Positions 1 through 5,429 of a stretch of 5,802 bases of DNA are shown here, in pieces. The stretch covers positions 1 through 5,802 of the forward strand of contig DATAYF010000738.1 in the NCBI GenBank assembly GCA_036272735.1, read 5' to 3'. Origin of the DNA: DATAYF01 sp036272735. GTDB taxonomy: Bacteria; Chloroflexota; Ktedonobacteria; Ktedonobacterales; Ktedonobacteraceae. The notes below the pieces were generated by a model. That model made no database searches. It was not told where the DNA came from and saw only the letters and a list, made by a program, of their open reading frames with translations. Position 1 is the first letter of the stretch. Each line of letters starts with the position of its first letter. A program made the translations under genes and the position numbers.

Positions 1-106
1 GCTCGATGGGAAGGTCCGCCCACTGTGGAAACTGCGCCGCGAGCAACCGGCGCACGAGAGCGGCGTCAATATCCATCTCGTCAACGTGCATTTTACCAGC
101 CGACAT
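1..106 (-). CDS. Aminoglycoside phosphotransferase-like protein, N-terminal fragment (cut by window)
   Basis: Only the first 35 or so codons are visible, reading leftwards off the window. The peptide begins MSAGKMHVDEMDIDAALVRR and continues with an LLAAQFPQWADLPIE stretch. This resembles the N-terminus of the APH/choline-kinase-like family (Pfam APH), where 'DxxLVRRLLAAQFPQWADLPI' precedes the first beta strands of the kinase fold. Members phosphorylate aminoglycosides or other small alcohols with ATP, but the catalytic HxD and DxD motifs are outside the window, so substrate and activity cannot be judged. Two adjacent ATG codons (107-109 and 104-106) follow a strong Shine-Dalgarno, GAGGAGGG at 112-119. 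The second ATG has the better spacing, so I start there; using the first adds one Met. It lies about 190 nt downstream of the cupin gene on the same strand and has its own candidate promoter. Family recognised from memory of the motif only. Confidence 0.7.
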   Translation of the reverse strand, partial: MSAGKMHVDEMDIDAALVRRLLAAQFPQWADLPIE

Positions 107-191
107 CATTGCCCTCCTCAGAACAGCGTGATACTACCTGGTGCGCGCCAATACTGTGCGCGAAGAGGCTCATCGATACGAGAGTAAGAGG

Positions 192-220
192 AGTATAACA
201 TAGCTAAACTGATTTGGCAC
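192..220 (-). promoter_or_regulatory. Candidate sigma-70 promoter for the aminoglycoside phosphotransferase-like gene
   Basis: On the minus strand there is a -10 box TATACT (192-197) with an extended -10 TG one base upstream (TGT at 198-200). A 17-bp spacer leads to a partial -35, GTGCCA (215-220, 4 of 6 consensus). Transcription would start near 185, giving a leader of roughly 75-80 nt before the start codon. The gap from 107 to 297 holds nothing else I can support. I see no convincing terminator after the cupin gene, so read-through from the cupin transcript is also possible. Confidence 0.45.
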
Positions 221-297
221 CTGCACCGACATTGATGAGCAGAAACAAGCTGAAGAGCGAGCTAAAGCCAGCGAGCAGAATTCCTGCGACTGATCCT

Positions 298-783
298 TTA
301 ATGTGCTTCTTCTTCCAGAGGCGGCCCAACCGCTATGATCCCATAGCGCTCATCGACGCGTTGGAGCGCTTGTTGGTCTACTGGCTCAGACCGTAATACA
401 GCACCGACTTCCTCAAAATACTGACGCATCTCTCCTGCTGGCAACGCCTCGATGAGAAGCTGGCCATGTTCCGTGCCCACATTGCGGAAGGCATGGGCTG
501 TGCCACGAGGAACGAAGATCCATGCACCCTCAGGGGCTTTCACGGTACGCCCTGCGACTTTGATCAGGAAGGTTCCCTTCACAATCCAGAAACACTCATC
601 GAATTGGGCATGCCGATGTTCTGGTGGTCCCATCTGCGGTGGAACCACTTCAAACCAGGTATCCACGACCCCATTCGTCGTCTCTCCCGTCGCTTTCCAC
701 ACCTGGTACCAGGTCTCAGAAAGAAACGTTCTCTCACCCTGCTCTTCTTCTCGGATAATCGGAAGATTAGAAATAACTGTCAC
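298..783 (-). CDS. Cupin domain protein (single cupin_2-type barrel)
   Basis: A small single-domain cupin of 161 residues. Both conserved cupin motifs are visible. Motif 1 is HRHAQFDECFWIVKG, with metal ligands H56, H58 and E63 and the closing G70. Motif 2 is GAWIFVPRGTAHAFRN, with G86, P92, G94, H97 and N101. The H/H/E/H set is complete, so the barrel should bind a metal ion (Fe, Mn, Ni or similar). Family members include quercetin-dioxygenase-like oxygenases, isomerases and non-catalytic small-molecule binders; nothing here picks a substrate. No signal peptide is seen, so it is probably cytoplasmic. I chose the GTG at 781-783 because AAGGAGAG (788-795) sits about 6 nt upstream of it. The same frame stays open to a GTG at 921 (207 residues), with ATGs at 882, 858 and 816, but these have poor ribosome sites and the extra N-terminus does not look like cupin. 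The gene is divergent from the flavoprotein gene. Confidence 0.85.
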   Translation of the reverse strand: MTVISNLPIIREEEQGERTFLSETWYQVWKATGETTNGVVDTWFEVVPPQMGPPEHRHAQFDECFWIVKGTFLIKVAGRTVKAPEGAWIFVPRGTAHAFRNVGTEHGQLLIEALPAGEMRQYFEEVGAVLRSEPVDQQALQRVDERYGIIAVGPPLEEEAH

Positions 784-787
784 CGGT

Positions 788-795
788 CTCTCCTT
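788..795 (-). promoter_or_regulatory. Shine-Dalgarno that sets the cupin gene start
   Basis: AAGGAGAG on the minus strand, with GGAG ending 6 nt before a GTG codon (781-783). It is the only strong ribosome site in the 5' part of this open frame, and it argues for the 161-residue form over longer alternatives beginning at 816, 858, 882 or 921. Confidence 0.6.
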
Positions 796-968
796 TTGCT
801 CCACTTCAGGAAGCATGCTCTTGCTAAGAAACGATATTGGCAGGACGCTACGCCACATGAAGGATAATGCGCCCTCTCCCATGACCACTCTGGCAAAGTT
901 CTTGCGCTTTATCCGCTTCACCTTGCGAAAATGCTCAGTTTACAATTGGGATGTACCTATTAGAAAGC

Positions 969-997
969 TTGACAGGTTGGTCTTTCTTCGCTATTAT
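969..997 (+). promoter_or_regulatory. Sigma-70 promoter for the thioredoxin-reductase-like gene
   Basis: Consensus -35 TTGACA (969-974), a 17-bp spacer and -10 TATTAT (992-997). The predicted start is near 1004, leaving a leader of about 110 nt before the ATG at 1116. The -10 box sits inside the left arm of the 990-1020 inverted repeat, so a protein bound there would block RNA polymerase. Confidence 0.6.
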
Positions 998-1020
998 AGA
1001 TACATTCAGTCTATAATAGC
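990..1020. promoter_or_regulatory. Perfect inverted repeat, probable operator shared by divergent genes
   Basis: The arms GCTATTATAGA (990-1000) and TCTATAATAGC (1010-1020) are exact reverse complements of 11 bp, separated by the 9-nt spacer TACATTCAG. The arm centres are 20 bp apart, about two helical turns, as expected for a dimeric repressor binding one face of DNA. It overlaps a -10 box on each strand, so occupancy could silence both the cupin and the flavoprotein genes. No regulator is encoded next to it, and the binding protein is unknown. Confidence 0.55.
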
Positions 1021-1022
1021 AA
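993..1022 (-). promoter_or_regulatory. Candidate minus-strand promoter toward the cupin gene
   Basis: A perfect -10 TATAAT lies in the left arm of the 990-1020 palindrome (993-998 read on the minus strand). It is preceded at 18 bp by TTGCTA (1017-1022), a 4-of-6 match to -35. Transcription would start near 986 and give a leader of about 200 nt if the cupin starts at 783. The weak -35 and the long leader make this less certain than the opposing promoter. Confidence 0.4.
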
Positions 1023-1029
1023 GGTGATG

Positions 1030-1046
1030 GTTTGAAGTATTCAAAC
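1030..1046. repeat. Short inverted repeat in leader, followed by a T run
   Basis: GTTTGAA (1030-1036) and TTCAAAC (1040-1046) form a perfect 7-bp stem with a 3-nt loop. After six bases comes a run of seven T (1053-1059). The layout resembles an intrinsic terminator or attenuator, but the stem is AT-rich and the T run is not directly attached. It could equally be a small operator. Confidence 0.35.
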
Positions 1047-1064
1047 AGCTAATTTTTTTGACTG

Positions 1065-1089
1065 ATTGCAGATAATAGGTATCTGCAAT
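1065..1089. repeat. 10-bp inverted repeat just upstream of the flavoprotein gene
   Basis: ATTGCAGATA (1065-1074) and TATCTGCAAT (1080-1089) are exact reverse complements around a 5-nt centre, ATAGG. It lies 26 nt before the ATG at 1116, inside the leader predicted from the 969-997 promoter. As RNA it would be a stable hairpin just ahead of the ribosome site. As DNA it is a good-looking operator, directly downstream of a TTGACT hexamer (1058-1063). Confidence 0.5.
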
Positions 1090-1101
1090 AGCTTTGATTG
1101 A

Positions 1102-1108
1102 AAGGGAG
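1102..1108 (+). promoter_or_regulatory. Shine-Dalgarno that sets the flavoprotein start
   Basis: AAGGGAG ends 7 nt before the ATG at 1116. An in-frame TTG at 1098 would place this site inside the coding region and has no ribosome site of its own, so 1116 is preferred. Confidence 0.75.
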
Positions 1109-1115
1109 ACAAGCA

Positions 1116-2027
1116 ATGGTCCTTGATTGTGCGATTATTGGTGGCGGTCCGGCCGGGTTGAACGCGACGTTGGTGCTGGGTCGAGCCAGGCGGAAGGTCG
1201 TGTTGTTTGATGACAACAAGCCGCGCAACGCCGTGACCCAACATTCACACGGGTTTATTACCCGTGATGGCGTGCATCCGGCTGAGTTTAGAGCGATTGG
1301 TCAGCAGGAGATCGCGAAATACCCTTCGGTTGAAATTCACCCTGCACGCATCGAGACCGTGAGAAAGCAGGGAACAACGTTTGAATTGGTAGCGAACAGC
1401 GGCGAGACGTTTGAAGCTCGGAACATTCTGCTGGCCACGGGCATTCAGGAAATCCTTCCAGCAGTTGAAGGAATCTATGACTACTACGGCAAGAGCCTGT
1501 TTAATTGTCCGTTTTGCGATGGGTGGGAGCTGCGAGATAAGCCGCTGGTTCTTATTGTCGAAAATGAAATGATGGCTTCCCATCCCCCTAAATTATTATA
1601 TAACTGGAGCCACGATCTCGTCGTTTGCACCAATGGGCATCAGGTCTTAAACGAAGAGCAAAAGCTGTTTTTCAATAAATACGGCATAGGAGTTGTCGAG
1701 GACAAGATTGTGGCTCTCGCCGGGCAAGATGGACAGCTAGAGCGCGTCGTGTTTGAGAACCACCCTGCTATTGAGCGCACTGGCGGGCTGGTGGGAGTCC
1801 AATGGAAACAGGCTACCACCATCGCGCAAGACCTGGGCTGCGAAACGAATGACCAGGGCGGTATTGCGACGGATGAGATGGGCCACACCAACATCAAAGG
1901 AGTCTACGCTGCCGGTGACACCGTCACAGTCCTTAGGGGCGCTCAACTGATAGTGGCCGCCGCGAACGGCAGTAAAGCGGCAGCGGGTGTAATCGCCGAC
2001 CTTGTAGCAAGCTACTTTGACCAGTAA
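1116..2027 (+). CDS. Thioredoxin-reductase-like FAD-dependent pyridine nucleotide-disulfide oxidoreductase family protein
   Basis: The product is 303 residues, the usual length for low-molecular-weight thioredoxin reductase relatives. Visible signatures are the N-terminal FAD Rossmann motif IIGGGPAG (residues 7-14), the LLATG segment (105-109), a redox CPFC pair (131-134) followed by DGWE, and the second FAD motif YAAGD (264-268). The CxxC position matches the disulfide of thioredoxin reductase, so a dithiol/disulfide reaction on FAD is likely. The second nucleotide-binding half is odd. Where a GxGxxA/G NADPH motif is expected there is LVLIVENEMMASHPPKLLYNW, and the HRRxxxR-type phosphate-binding stretch is replaced by VVCTNGH. 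From memory, relatives in Bacillus annotated only as NAD(P)/FAD-dependent oxidoreductases share the 'SENE' variant, so this looks like a family trait. The electron donor may not be NADPH, or the enzyme may act as a thiol oxidase, as GliT/HlmI-type relatives do. Cytoplasmic; divergent from the cupin gene. Confidence 0.88.
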   Translation: MVLDCAIIGGGPAGLNATLVLGRARRKVVLFDDNKPRNAVTQHSHGFITRDGVHPAEFRAIGQQEIAKYPSVEIHPARIETVRKQGTTFELVANSGETFEARNILLATGIQEILPAVEGIYDYYGKSLFNCPFCDGWELRDKPLVLIVENEMMASHPPKLLYNWSHDLVVCTNGHQVLNEEQKLFFNKYGIGVVEDKIVALAGQDGQLERVVFENHPAIERTGGLVGVQWKQATTIAQDLGCETNDQGGIATDEMGHTNIKGVYAAGDTVTVLRGAQLIVAAANGSKAAAGVIADLVASYFDQ

Positions 2028-2060
2028 CATTGCTCTGCCTGATCTTGAGGAGAGTGCAGC

Positions 2061-2125
2061 TCAAATGTATGGAGCAAGGGGTGATGCGGCCAGCGGCTGC
2101 ATCACCCCTTGCTCCATACATTTGA
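2061..2125. terminator. Very long perfect hairpin between convergent genes (bidirectional terminator candidate)
   Basis: Positions 2061-2087 and 2099-2125 are exact 27-nt reverse complements. Inside them a G-T wobble (2088/2098) and three more pairs (GCC 2089-2091 with GGC 2095-2097) leave only a 3-nt loop, AGC. The stem is therefore about 31 bp. It sits between the ends of two convergent genes, the usual place for a bidirectional terminator. There is no good T tract on either side (plus-strand flank AAACATT), so intrinsic termination is not textbook. A palindromic mobile repeat (MITE or REP-like) is the main alternative; I see no target-site duplication. Confidence 0.6.
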
Positions 2126-2170
2126 AACATTCAAGCAATAAACCCTCTGCAAAAAATGCATGAGGACATA

Positions 2171-2755
2171 TCATTTGAGATCTTCGATTACTGCGTTCGC
2201 GGATACAACGCGGGCCTGGCGTGGGAAGACCTTCTGGGTCAGAACACGATGTACTTCATCGTCGCTATCGGCACAGCAGTCTTCGACGACCACCAGGTCA
2301 TAATCCATGTCAGCGGCCCAGCGTACCGTTGAGAGAACGACTCCACTCGTCGCGATGCCGCATAGGATGAGTGAGGTAACGTCCTGCGCACGCAGGATCG
2401 TCTCCAGAGGAGTCGTGCTGAAAGCCCCCACACGATGTTTGGTAACCACAATCTCACCGGGGCGAGGTCCAACCTGCGAGTGAATCTCCGTACCAGGGTG
2501 ACCTTCGAGCATGCTACCAGACCCACGCATAGCGGAGAAGGAATGGTTGCGGGGACTCACCTCGGGATACCCTTCACGAAAACTGACCACAATGTAGATA
2601 ATTGGCAGGTCGGCGGCACGAGCAGCAGCAAGCACAGCGGCAGTTTTATCCAACAGATCTGGATATTTCTCAATGATCCTAGAAACAATGCCGTGCTGAT
2701 AATCCATAACCAGGAGTGCTGTATGCTTACGATCTAACGTCAATGTGTCGGTCAT
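2171..2755 (-). CDS. Isochorismatase-like (cysteine hydrolase superfamily) protein lacking the nucleophilic Cys
   Basis: The product is 194 residues, the normal length for a single isochorismatase-like domain. The N-terminal strand ALLVMDYQHG carries the conserved Asp (D18), TKHRVGAF carries the conserved Lys (K106), and LCGIATSGVVLSTVRWA (131-147) is the loop with the cis-peptide-type GIAT. In nicotinamidase and N-carbamoylsarcosine amidase relatives the residue three after that Thr is the catalytic Cys; here it is Val139. The nearby C132 is not in the nucleophile position. True isochorismatases such as PhzD also have Val at the site and work by the Asp/Lys pair on a vinyl ether, so an isochorismate-type or other non-amide substrate is possible. 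Function stays open. It lies 40 nt after the exporter stop on the same strand, with no clear promoter between, so the two are probably cotranscribed. The ribosome site upstream of this ATG is weak. Confidence 0.85.
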   Translation of the reverse strand: MTDTLTLDRKHTALLVMDYQHGIVSRIIEKYPDLLDKTAAVLAAARAADLPIIYIVVSFREGYPEVSPRNHSFSAMRGSGSMLEGHPGTEIHSQVGPRPGEIVVTKHRVGAFSTTPLETILRAQDVTSLILCGIATSGVVLSTVRWAADMDYDLVVVEDCCADSDDEVHRVLTQKVFPRQARVVSANAVIEDLK

Positions 2756-2795
2756 CTATTATTTTTCACTTTCTCTATTAAACTTTCGAAGTCAA

Positions 2796-4580
2796 TTATT
2801 CGTTGGAAACAGTTACCGAAACGTGTTGTCTGGCCTCATCCTGGGCCTCACGTGTGACAATCCGTGCCTTGCCACGCAGCAAGGACGCGCAAGTCGCGAC
2901 CAGGCACAGCACAACGGAGAAGTAGAAAACGCTGTGCAGACCGAGAGACATCGGGTACGAGATGAGGTTGGGGAAGAATTCATGGCCCAACAACACGGTC
3001 CGTTTCGCAGCCGGTAAAGCTTGCTGCACAGTGAGCGGGAGCAACGTCCCCATCGGATTGTAGCCCAGAAAGGCCGCAAAAAGGGCCGAGGTTGGTGGCA
3101 GATGCGCAAGCTTCGTCGCCACGTTGGCCGGAACCCCCGCGTTGAGCAGGCCGCTCGAAAGGGTTGTAGGCAGGCTTGCAGCCAGGCCCGACGTAATCAG
3201 ACTGAAGAAGACCCCGATACTCACAATTGAACCCGAGTTCTGAAACGTCGAGCGCATACCGGAAGCCACACCCCGCTGTTCCGCGGGGACACTGCCCATA
3301 ATCGACGACGTGTTGGGTGAAGAGAACATCCCCTGACCGAGACCCATCAGGAAGAGGATCAACGCGAACCAGATGTAGCTAAAGTTCAACGGGATGATCG
3401 TCAATAAGAAAAAACTCAGCGCTTGAATAAACATGCCCAACGTCGAGAACGGACGAGCGCCGAAACGATCCGAAAGCCAGCCGCTCAGCGGTCCCATCAA
3501 CAAGAAACCAACCAGCAACGGGATCATATAGATGCCTGCCCACAAGGGCGTCACGTCATAATTGTAGCCATGCAGCGGCAACCAGATCCCCTGAAGCCAG
3601 ATGACTAGCATAAATTGGAGACCACCACGAGCGATGCTCCCCAGGAAACTACTGGCATTGCCAGCAGCAAACAGGCGGATCTTAAACAGATCCAGGCGGA
3701 ACATAGGATCTTCAGCATGCAGTTCAATCCAGATAAACGTCGCCAGTAGCAGGACACCAAGGATCAGCGCACCGATCACCAATGGATTGCCCCAGCCAGT
3801 CGACGAGCCACCGTAAGGCTCAATCCCATAGGTAATACCGATGAGCAGGATCGTCGCACCAGCCGCGAAGGTAATATTGCCCAACCAGTCGATCTTCTGA
3901 TGGCTACGCGGCTTTACGGTTTCACGCAGCATCGCGTAGGCCCAGATCGTGCCCGCAATGCCGACCGGAACACTGACCAGAAAGACCAGACGCCAATCGA
4001 AATACGACAGAATACCACCCAGGATCAATCCAATGACCGAGCCAAGAATCGCCGCGATCTGGTTGATGCCCAGCGCGAAACCACGCTGGTGCGCGGGGAA
4101 CGCATCCGTAATAATCGCCGCACTATTCGAGAGCAGAAAGCCACCGCCGATCCCCTGGACAAGACGGAAGAGAATCAGTTCTAAGGCTCCCGCGTTGCCA
4201 GTGCCAGGAGTCAGCCAGAGTAAAATACTGCCAATCGTAAAGATCAAGAAACCCAGGTTATAGAACCGCACCCGTCCAAACATATCAGAGATACGACCAA
4301 ATGTAACCAGGAGCGTCGCCGTTACCACCATATAGCCCAGCAACATCCAGAGAAAATAACCCGTCTCACCCGGCGCGAGTGGATTAATATGAATACCCTT
4401 GAAGATGACTGGCAACGAGATCAAGACAATACTTGAATCAATCGTTGCCATCAACACCCCAAGGGTCGTATTGGTCAGCGCCACCCACTTATAGTGTGGG
4501 CCAACCGGTCGATTTCGTCGCGCTAAGCGCTCGGACCCCGAAGCCTCCCGCCCTACTCCATTCTGTGCTTCAGTCTGCAT
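2796..4580 (-). CDS. DHA2-type (14-TMS, EmrB/QacA-like) MFS drug exporter
   Basis: An integral membrane protein of 594 residues from this start. Residue numbers below use the longer 609-residue reading from 4625. Hydrophobic helices begin at about residue 47 and continue to about 583, with a long extracytoplasmic-type loop (about 485-560) before the last helix, as in 14-helix drug:H+ antiporters. Motifs seen are the TM1 DHA2 signature LMATIDSSIVLISLPV (58-73, with D63), motif A GRISDMFGRVR (110-120), the multidrug-like LVQGIGGGFLL (155-165), and an antiporter motif C variant GSVIGLILGG (195-204, with GL where GP is usual). Such pumps export hydrophobic cations, antibiotics or metabolites with proton exchange; the substrate is not deducible. 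I chose the ATG at 4578-4580 because GAGG (4586-4589) lies 5 nt upstream. The ATG at 4623-4625 is open too but has only a weak GGATGG-like site. Divergent from the TetR gene and followed by the hydrolase gene. Confidence 0.9.
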   Translation of the reverse strand: MQTEAQNGVGREASGSERLARRNRPVGPHYKWVALTNTTLGVLMATIDSSIVLISLPVIFKGIHINPLAPGETGYFLWMLLGYMVVTATLLVTFGRISDMFGRVRFYNLGFLIFTIGSILLWLTPGTGNAGALELILFRLVQGIGGGFLLSNSAAIITDAFPAHQRGFALGINQIAAILGSVIGLILGGILSYFDWRLVFLVSVPVGIAGTIWAYAMLRETVKPRSHQKIDWLGNITFAAGATILLIGITYGIEPYGGSSTGWGNPLVIGALILGVLLLATFIWIELHAEDPMFRLDLFKIRLFAAGNASSFLGSIARGGLQFMLVIWLQGIWLPLHGYNYDVTPLWAGIYMIPLLVGFLLMGPLSGWLSDRFGARPFSTLGMFIQALSFFLLTIIPLNFSYIWFALILFLMGLGQGMFSSPNTSSIMGSVPAEQRGVASGMRSTFQNSGSIVSIGVFFSLITSGLAASLPTTLSSGLLNAGVPANVATKLAHLPPTSALFAAFLGYNPMGTLLPLTVQQALPAAKRTVLLGHEFFPNLISYPMSLGLHSVFYFSVVLCLVATCASLLRGKARIVTREAQDEARQHVSVTVSNE

Positions 4581-4649
4581 ACGTGCCTCATTCCTTCCAG
4601 AAAGGTCTACTCGTAGATGATGCATAGTTTGTAACCATCCATCGCCGGA

Positions 4650-4678
4650 ATTATATTCTAGAATTTTATTTTAGTCAA
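4650..4678 (-). promoter_or_regulatory. Strong sigma-70 promoter for the exporter-hydrolase operon
   Basis: On the minus strand: -35 TTGACT (4673-4678), exactly 17 bp of spacer, and a perfect -10 TATAAT (4650-4655). The expected start is near 4643, giving a leader of about 18 nt to the ATG at 4625 or about 63 nt to the preferred ATG at 4580. It is one of the best promoter matches in the window. Confidence 0.65.
4655..4664. promoter_or_regulatory. 10-bp palindrome in exporter promoter, candidate TetR operator
   Basis: ATTCTAGAAT is a perfect 10-bp palindrome that abuts the -10 box and fills the proximal spacer of the exporter promoter. A repressor here would block that promoter. It is short and AT-rich, so chance is a real alternative. 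Confidence 0.3.
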
Positions 4679-4696
4679 GAGTATGCTATAATTGAC
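4674..4696. promoter_or_regulatory. Inverted repeat over the TetR promoter, candidate operator
   Basis: GTCAA (4674-4678) and TTGAC (4692-4696) form 5-bp arms with a 13-nt spacer. They cover the -35 of the exporter promoter on one side and the -10 of the TetR promoter on the other. This position would allow one repressor to control both genes, but the match is short and the right arm also overlaps the -10 box. Confidence 0.3.
4684..4692 (+). promoter_or_regulatory. Extended -10 promoter for the TetR gene
   Basis: TGCTATAAT (4684-4692) is a perfect -10 hexamer with an extended -10 TG. No good -35 is present at 16-18 bp (the region is T/A-rich), which extended -10 promoters tolerate. The expected start is near 4699, giving a leader of about 18 nt with the ribosome site AGGA at 4707-4710. 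Confidence 0.5.
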
Positions 4697-4716
4697 AAAC
4701 ATCAGCAGGAACAGAG

Positions 4717-5415
4717 ATGACAGAGAGTAGGAGCGCAGTCGCATGTACAGAGAGAGCAGAGGATAGGTGCAGCATGGGCATTGGAACTTCCGGGCAGAGC
4801 CAGACGACGGAATCTCGGAGGCAAGTGATACTGGAAGCAGCACTTACCTGTTTTGCAAGCAAAGGTTTCACAGAGACAACGATGGAGGATATTCGGAAGC
4901 TTTCAGGAGCCAGTACCGGAAGTATTTATCATCACTTCTCAAATAAAGAACTGCTCGCTCGCGCCCTCTATCTCGAAGGGCGAAATAGTCTCAACGCAGC
5001 CCTTTCCGCATCCTTCACCGCGAATGCTCTCCGTGAAGGCATTGAAGCAATGATCCATGCGTATCTGGATTGGTTTGAGCAGCATGCGGATCTCGGACAA
5101 TACATCCTGCAAGCAGGCGAGTCAGAATATCTGAGTGCGTACGTCAAAGTGCTCCGTCAGAAGACCAGAACCACGCTGCCAGCAGAGAGCCTTTCCGCAC
5201 AAGTGTTGCACTGGCTCGCCCCTTCTATCAGCGCCGGGAGCGTGGTACGCCTGCCACAATCGCTCTACCTCCCACTCATTCTCGGACCCAGCCGAGAATT
5301 TGTGCGCGTCTGGCTGAGGACGCGGCAACCCGCAGAAATACAAGAGGCACGAGAGCCCCTTGCGAAAGCGGCATGGCTCGTCCTCGCTCCACCCACTTCC
5401 CACCACGAAATGTAG
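4717..5415 (+). CDS. TetR/AcrR-family transcriptional repressor
   Basis: The product is 232 residues, slightly longer than the usual 190-220 because of a polar N-terminal tail of about 30 residues. The DNA-binding domain spans roughly 33-80. RRQVILEAALTCFASKGF is helix 1, TTMEDIRKLSG (54-64) leads into the helix-turn-helix, and ASTGSIYHHFSNKELL (65-80) is the recognition helix with the typical YxHFxxKExL ending. The C-terminal half is the helical ligand-binding and dimer region; its ligand cannot be read from sequence. The start at 4717 has AGGA six bases upstream. The internal ATG at 4774 (residue 20) is an alternative that would remove most of the tail. The divergent exporter next door is the expected target, and self-repression through the 4626-4716 region is likely. 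The gene ends 14 nt from the convergent downstream gene, with no room for a terminator. Confidence 0.9.
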   Translation: MTESRSAVACTERAEDRCSMGIGTSGQSQTTESRRQVILEAALTCFASKGFTETTMEDIRKLSGASTGSIYHHFSNKELLARALYLEGRNSLNAALSASFTANALREGIEAMIHAYLDWFEQHADLGQYILQAGESEYLSAYVKVLRQKTRTTLPAESLSAQVLHWLAPSISAGSVVRLPQSLYLPLILGPSREFVRVWLRTRQPAEIQEAREPLAKAAWLVLAPPTSHHEM

Positions 5416-5429
5416 GGAAGAGATTAAAC

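Noticed and set aside
141..162. Repeated GTGCGCG and possible 5-bp GC hairpin in the leader of the aminoglycoside phosphotransferase-like gene
   Set aside because: Too short and low in complexity to separate from chance; no T run or conserved element nearby.
1010..1020. CTATAAT shared between the 990-1020 palindrome and the TetR promoter (4686-4692), as a sign that the TetR protein controls both
   Set aside because: The shared bases are simply the -10 box. The surrounding arms do not match, so common regulation is not supported.
452..1027. Long plus-strand open frame opposite the cupin gene
   Set aside because: Antisense shadow. Its translation shows no domain pattern, while the minus strand encodes complete cupin motifs over the same bases.
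2756..2795. TTGACT just after the exporter stop as a separate promoter for the hydrolase gene
   Set aside because: No acceptable -10 box lies 16-18 bp downstream, so cotranscription with the exporter is the simpler reading.
2813..3230. Open frames on both strands within the exporter's 3' part
   Set aside because: They overlap a strongly supported membrane protein frame and have compositions typical of shifted-frame readings (Arg/His/Gln-rich).
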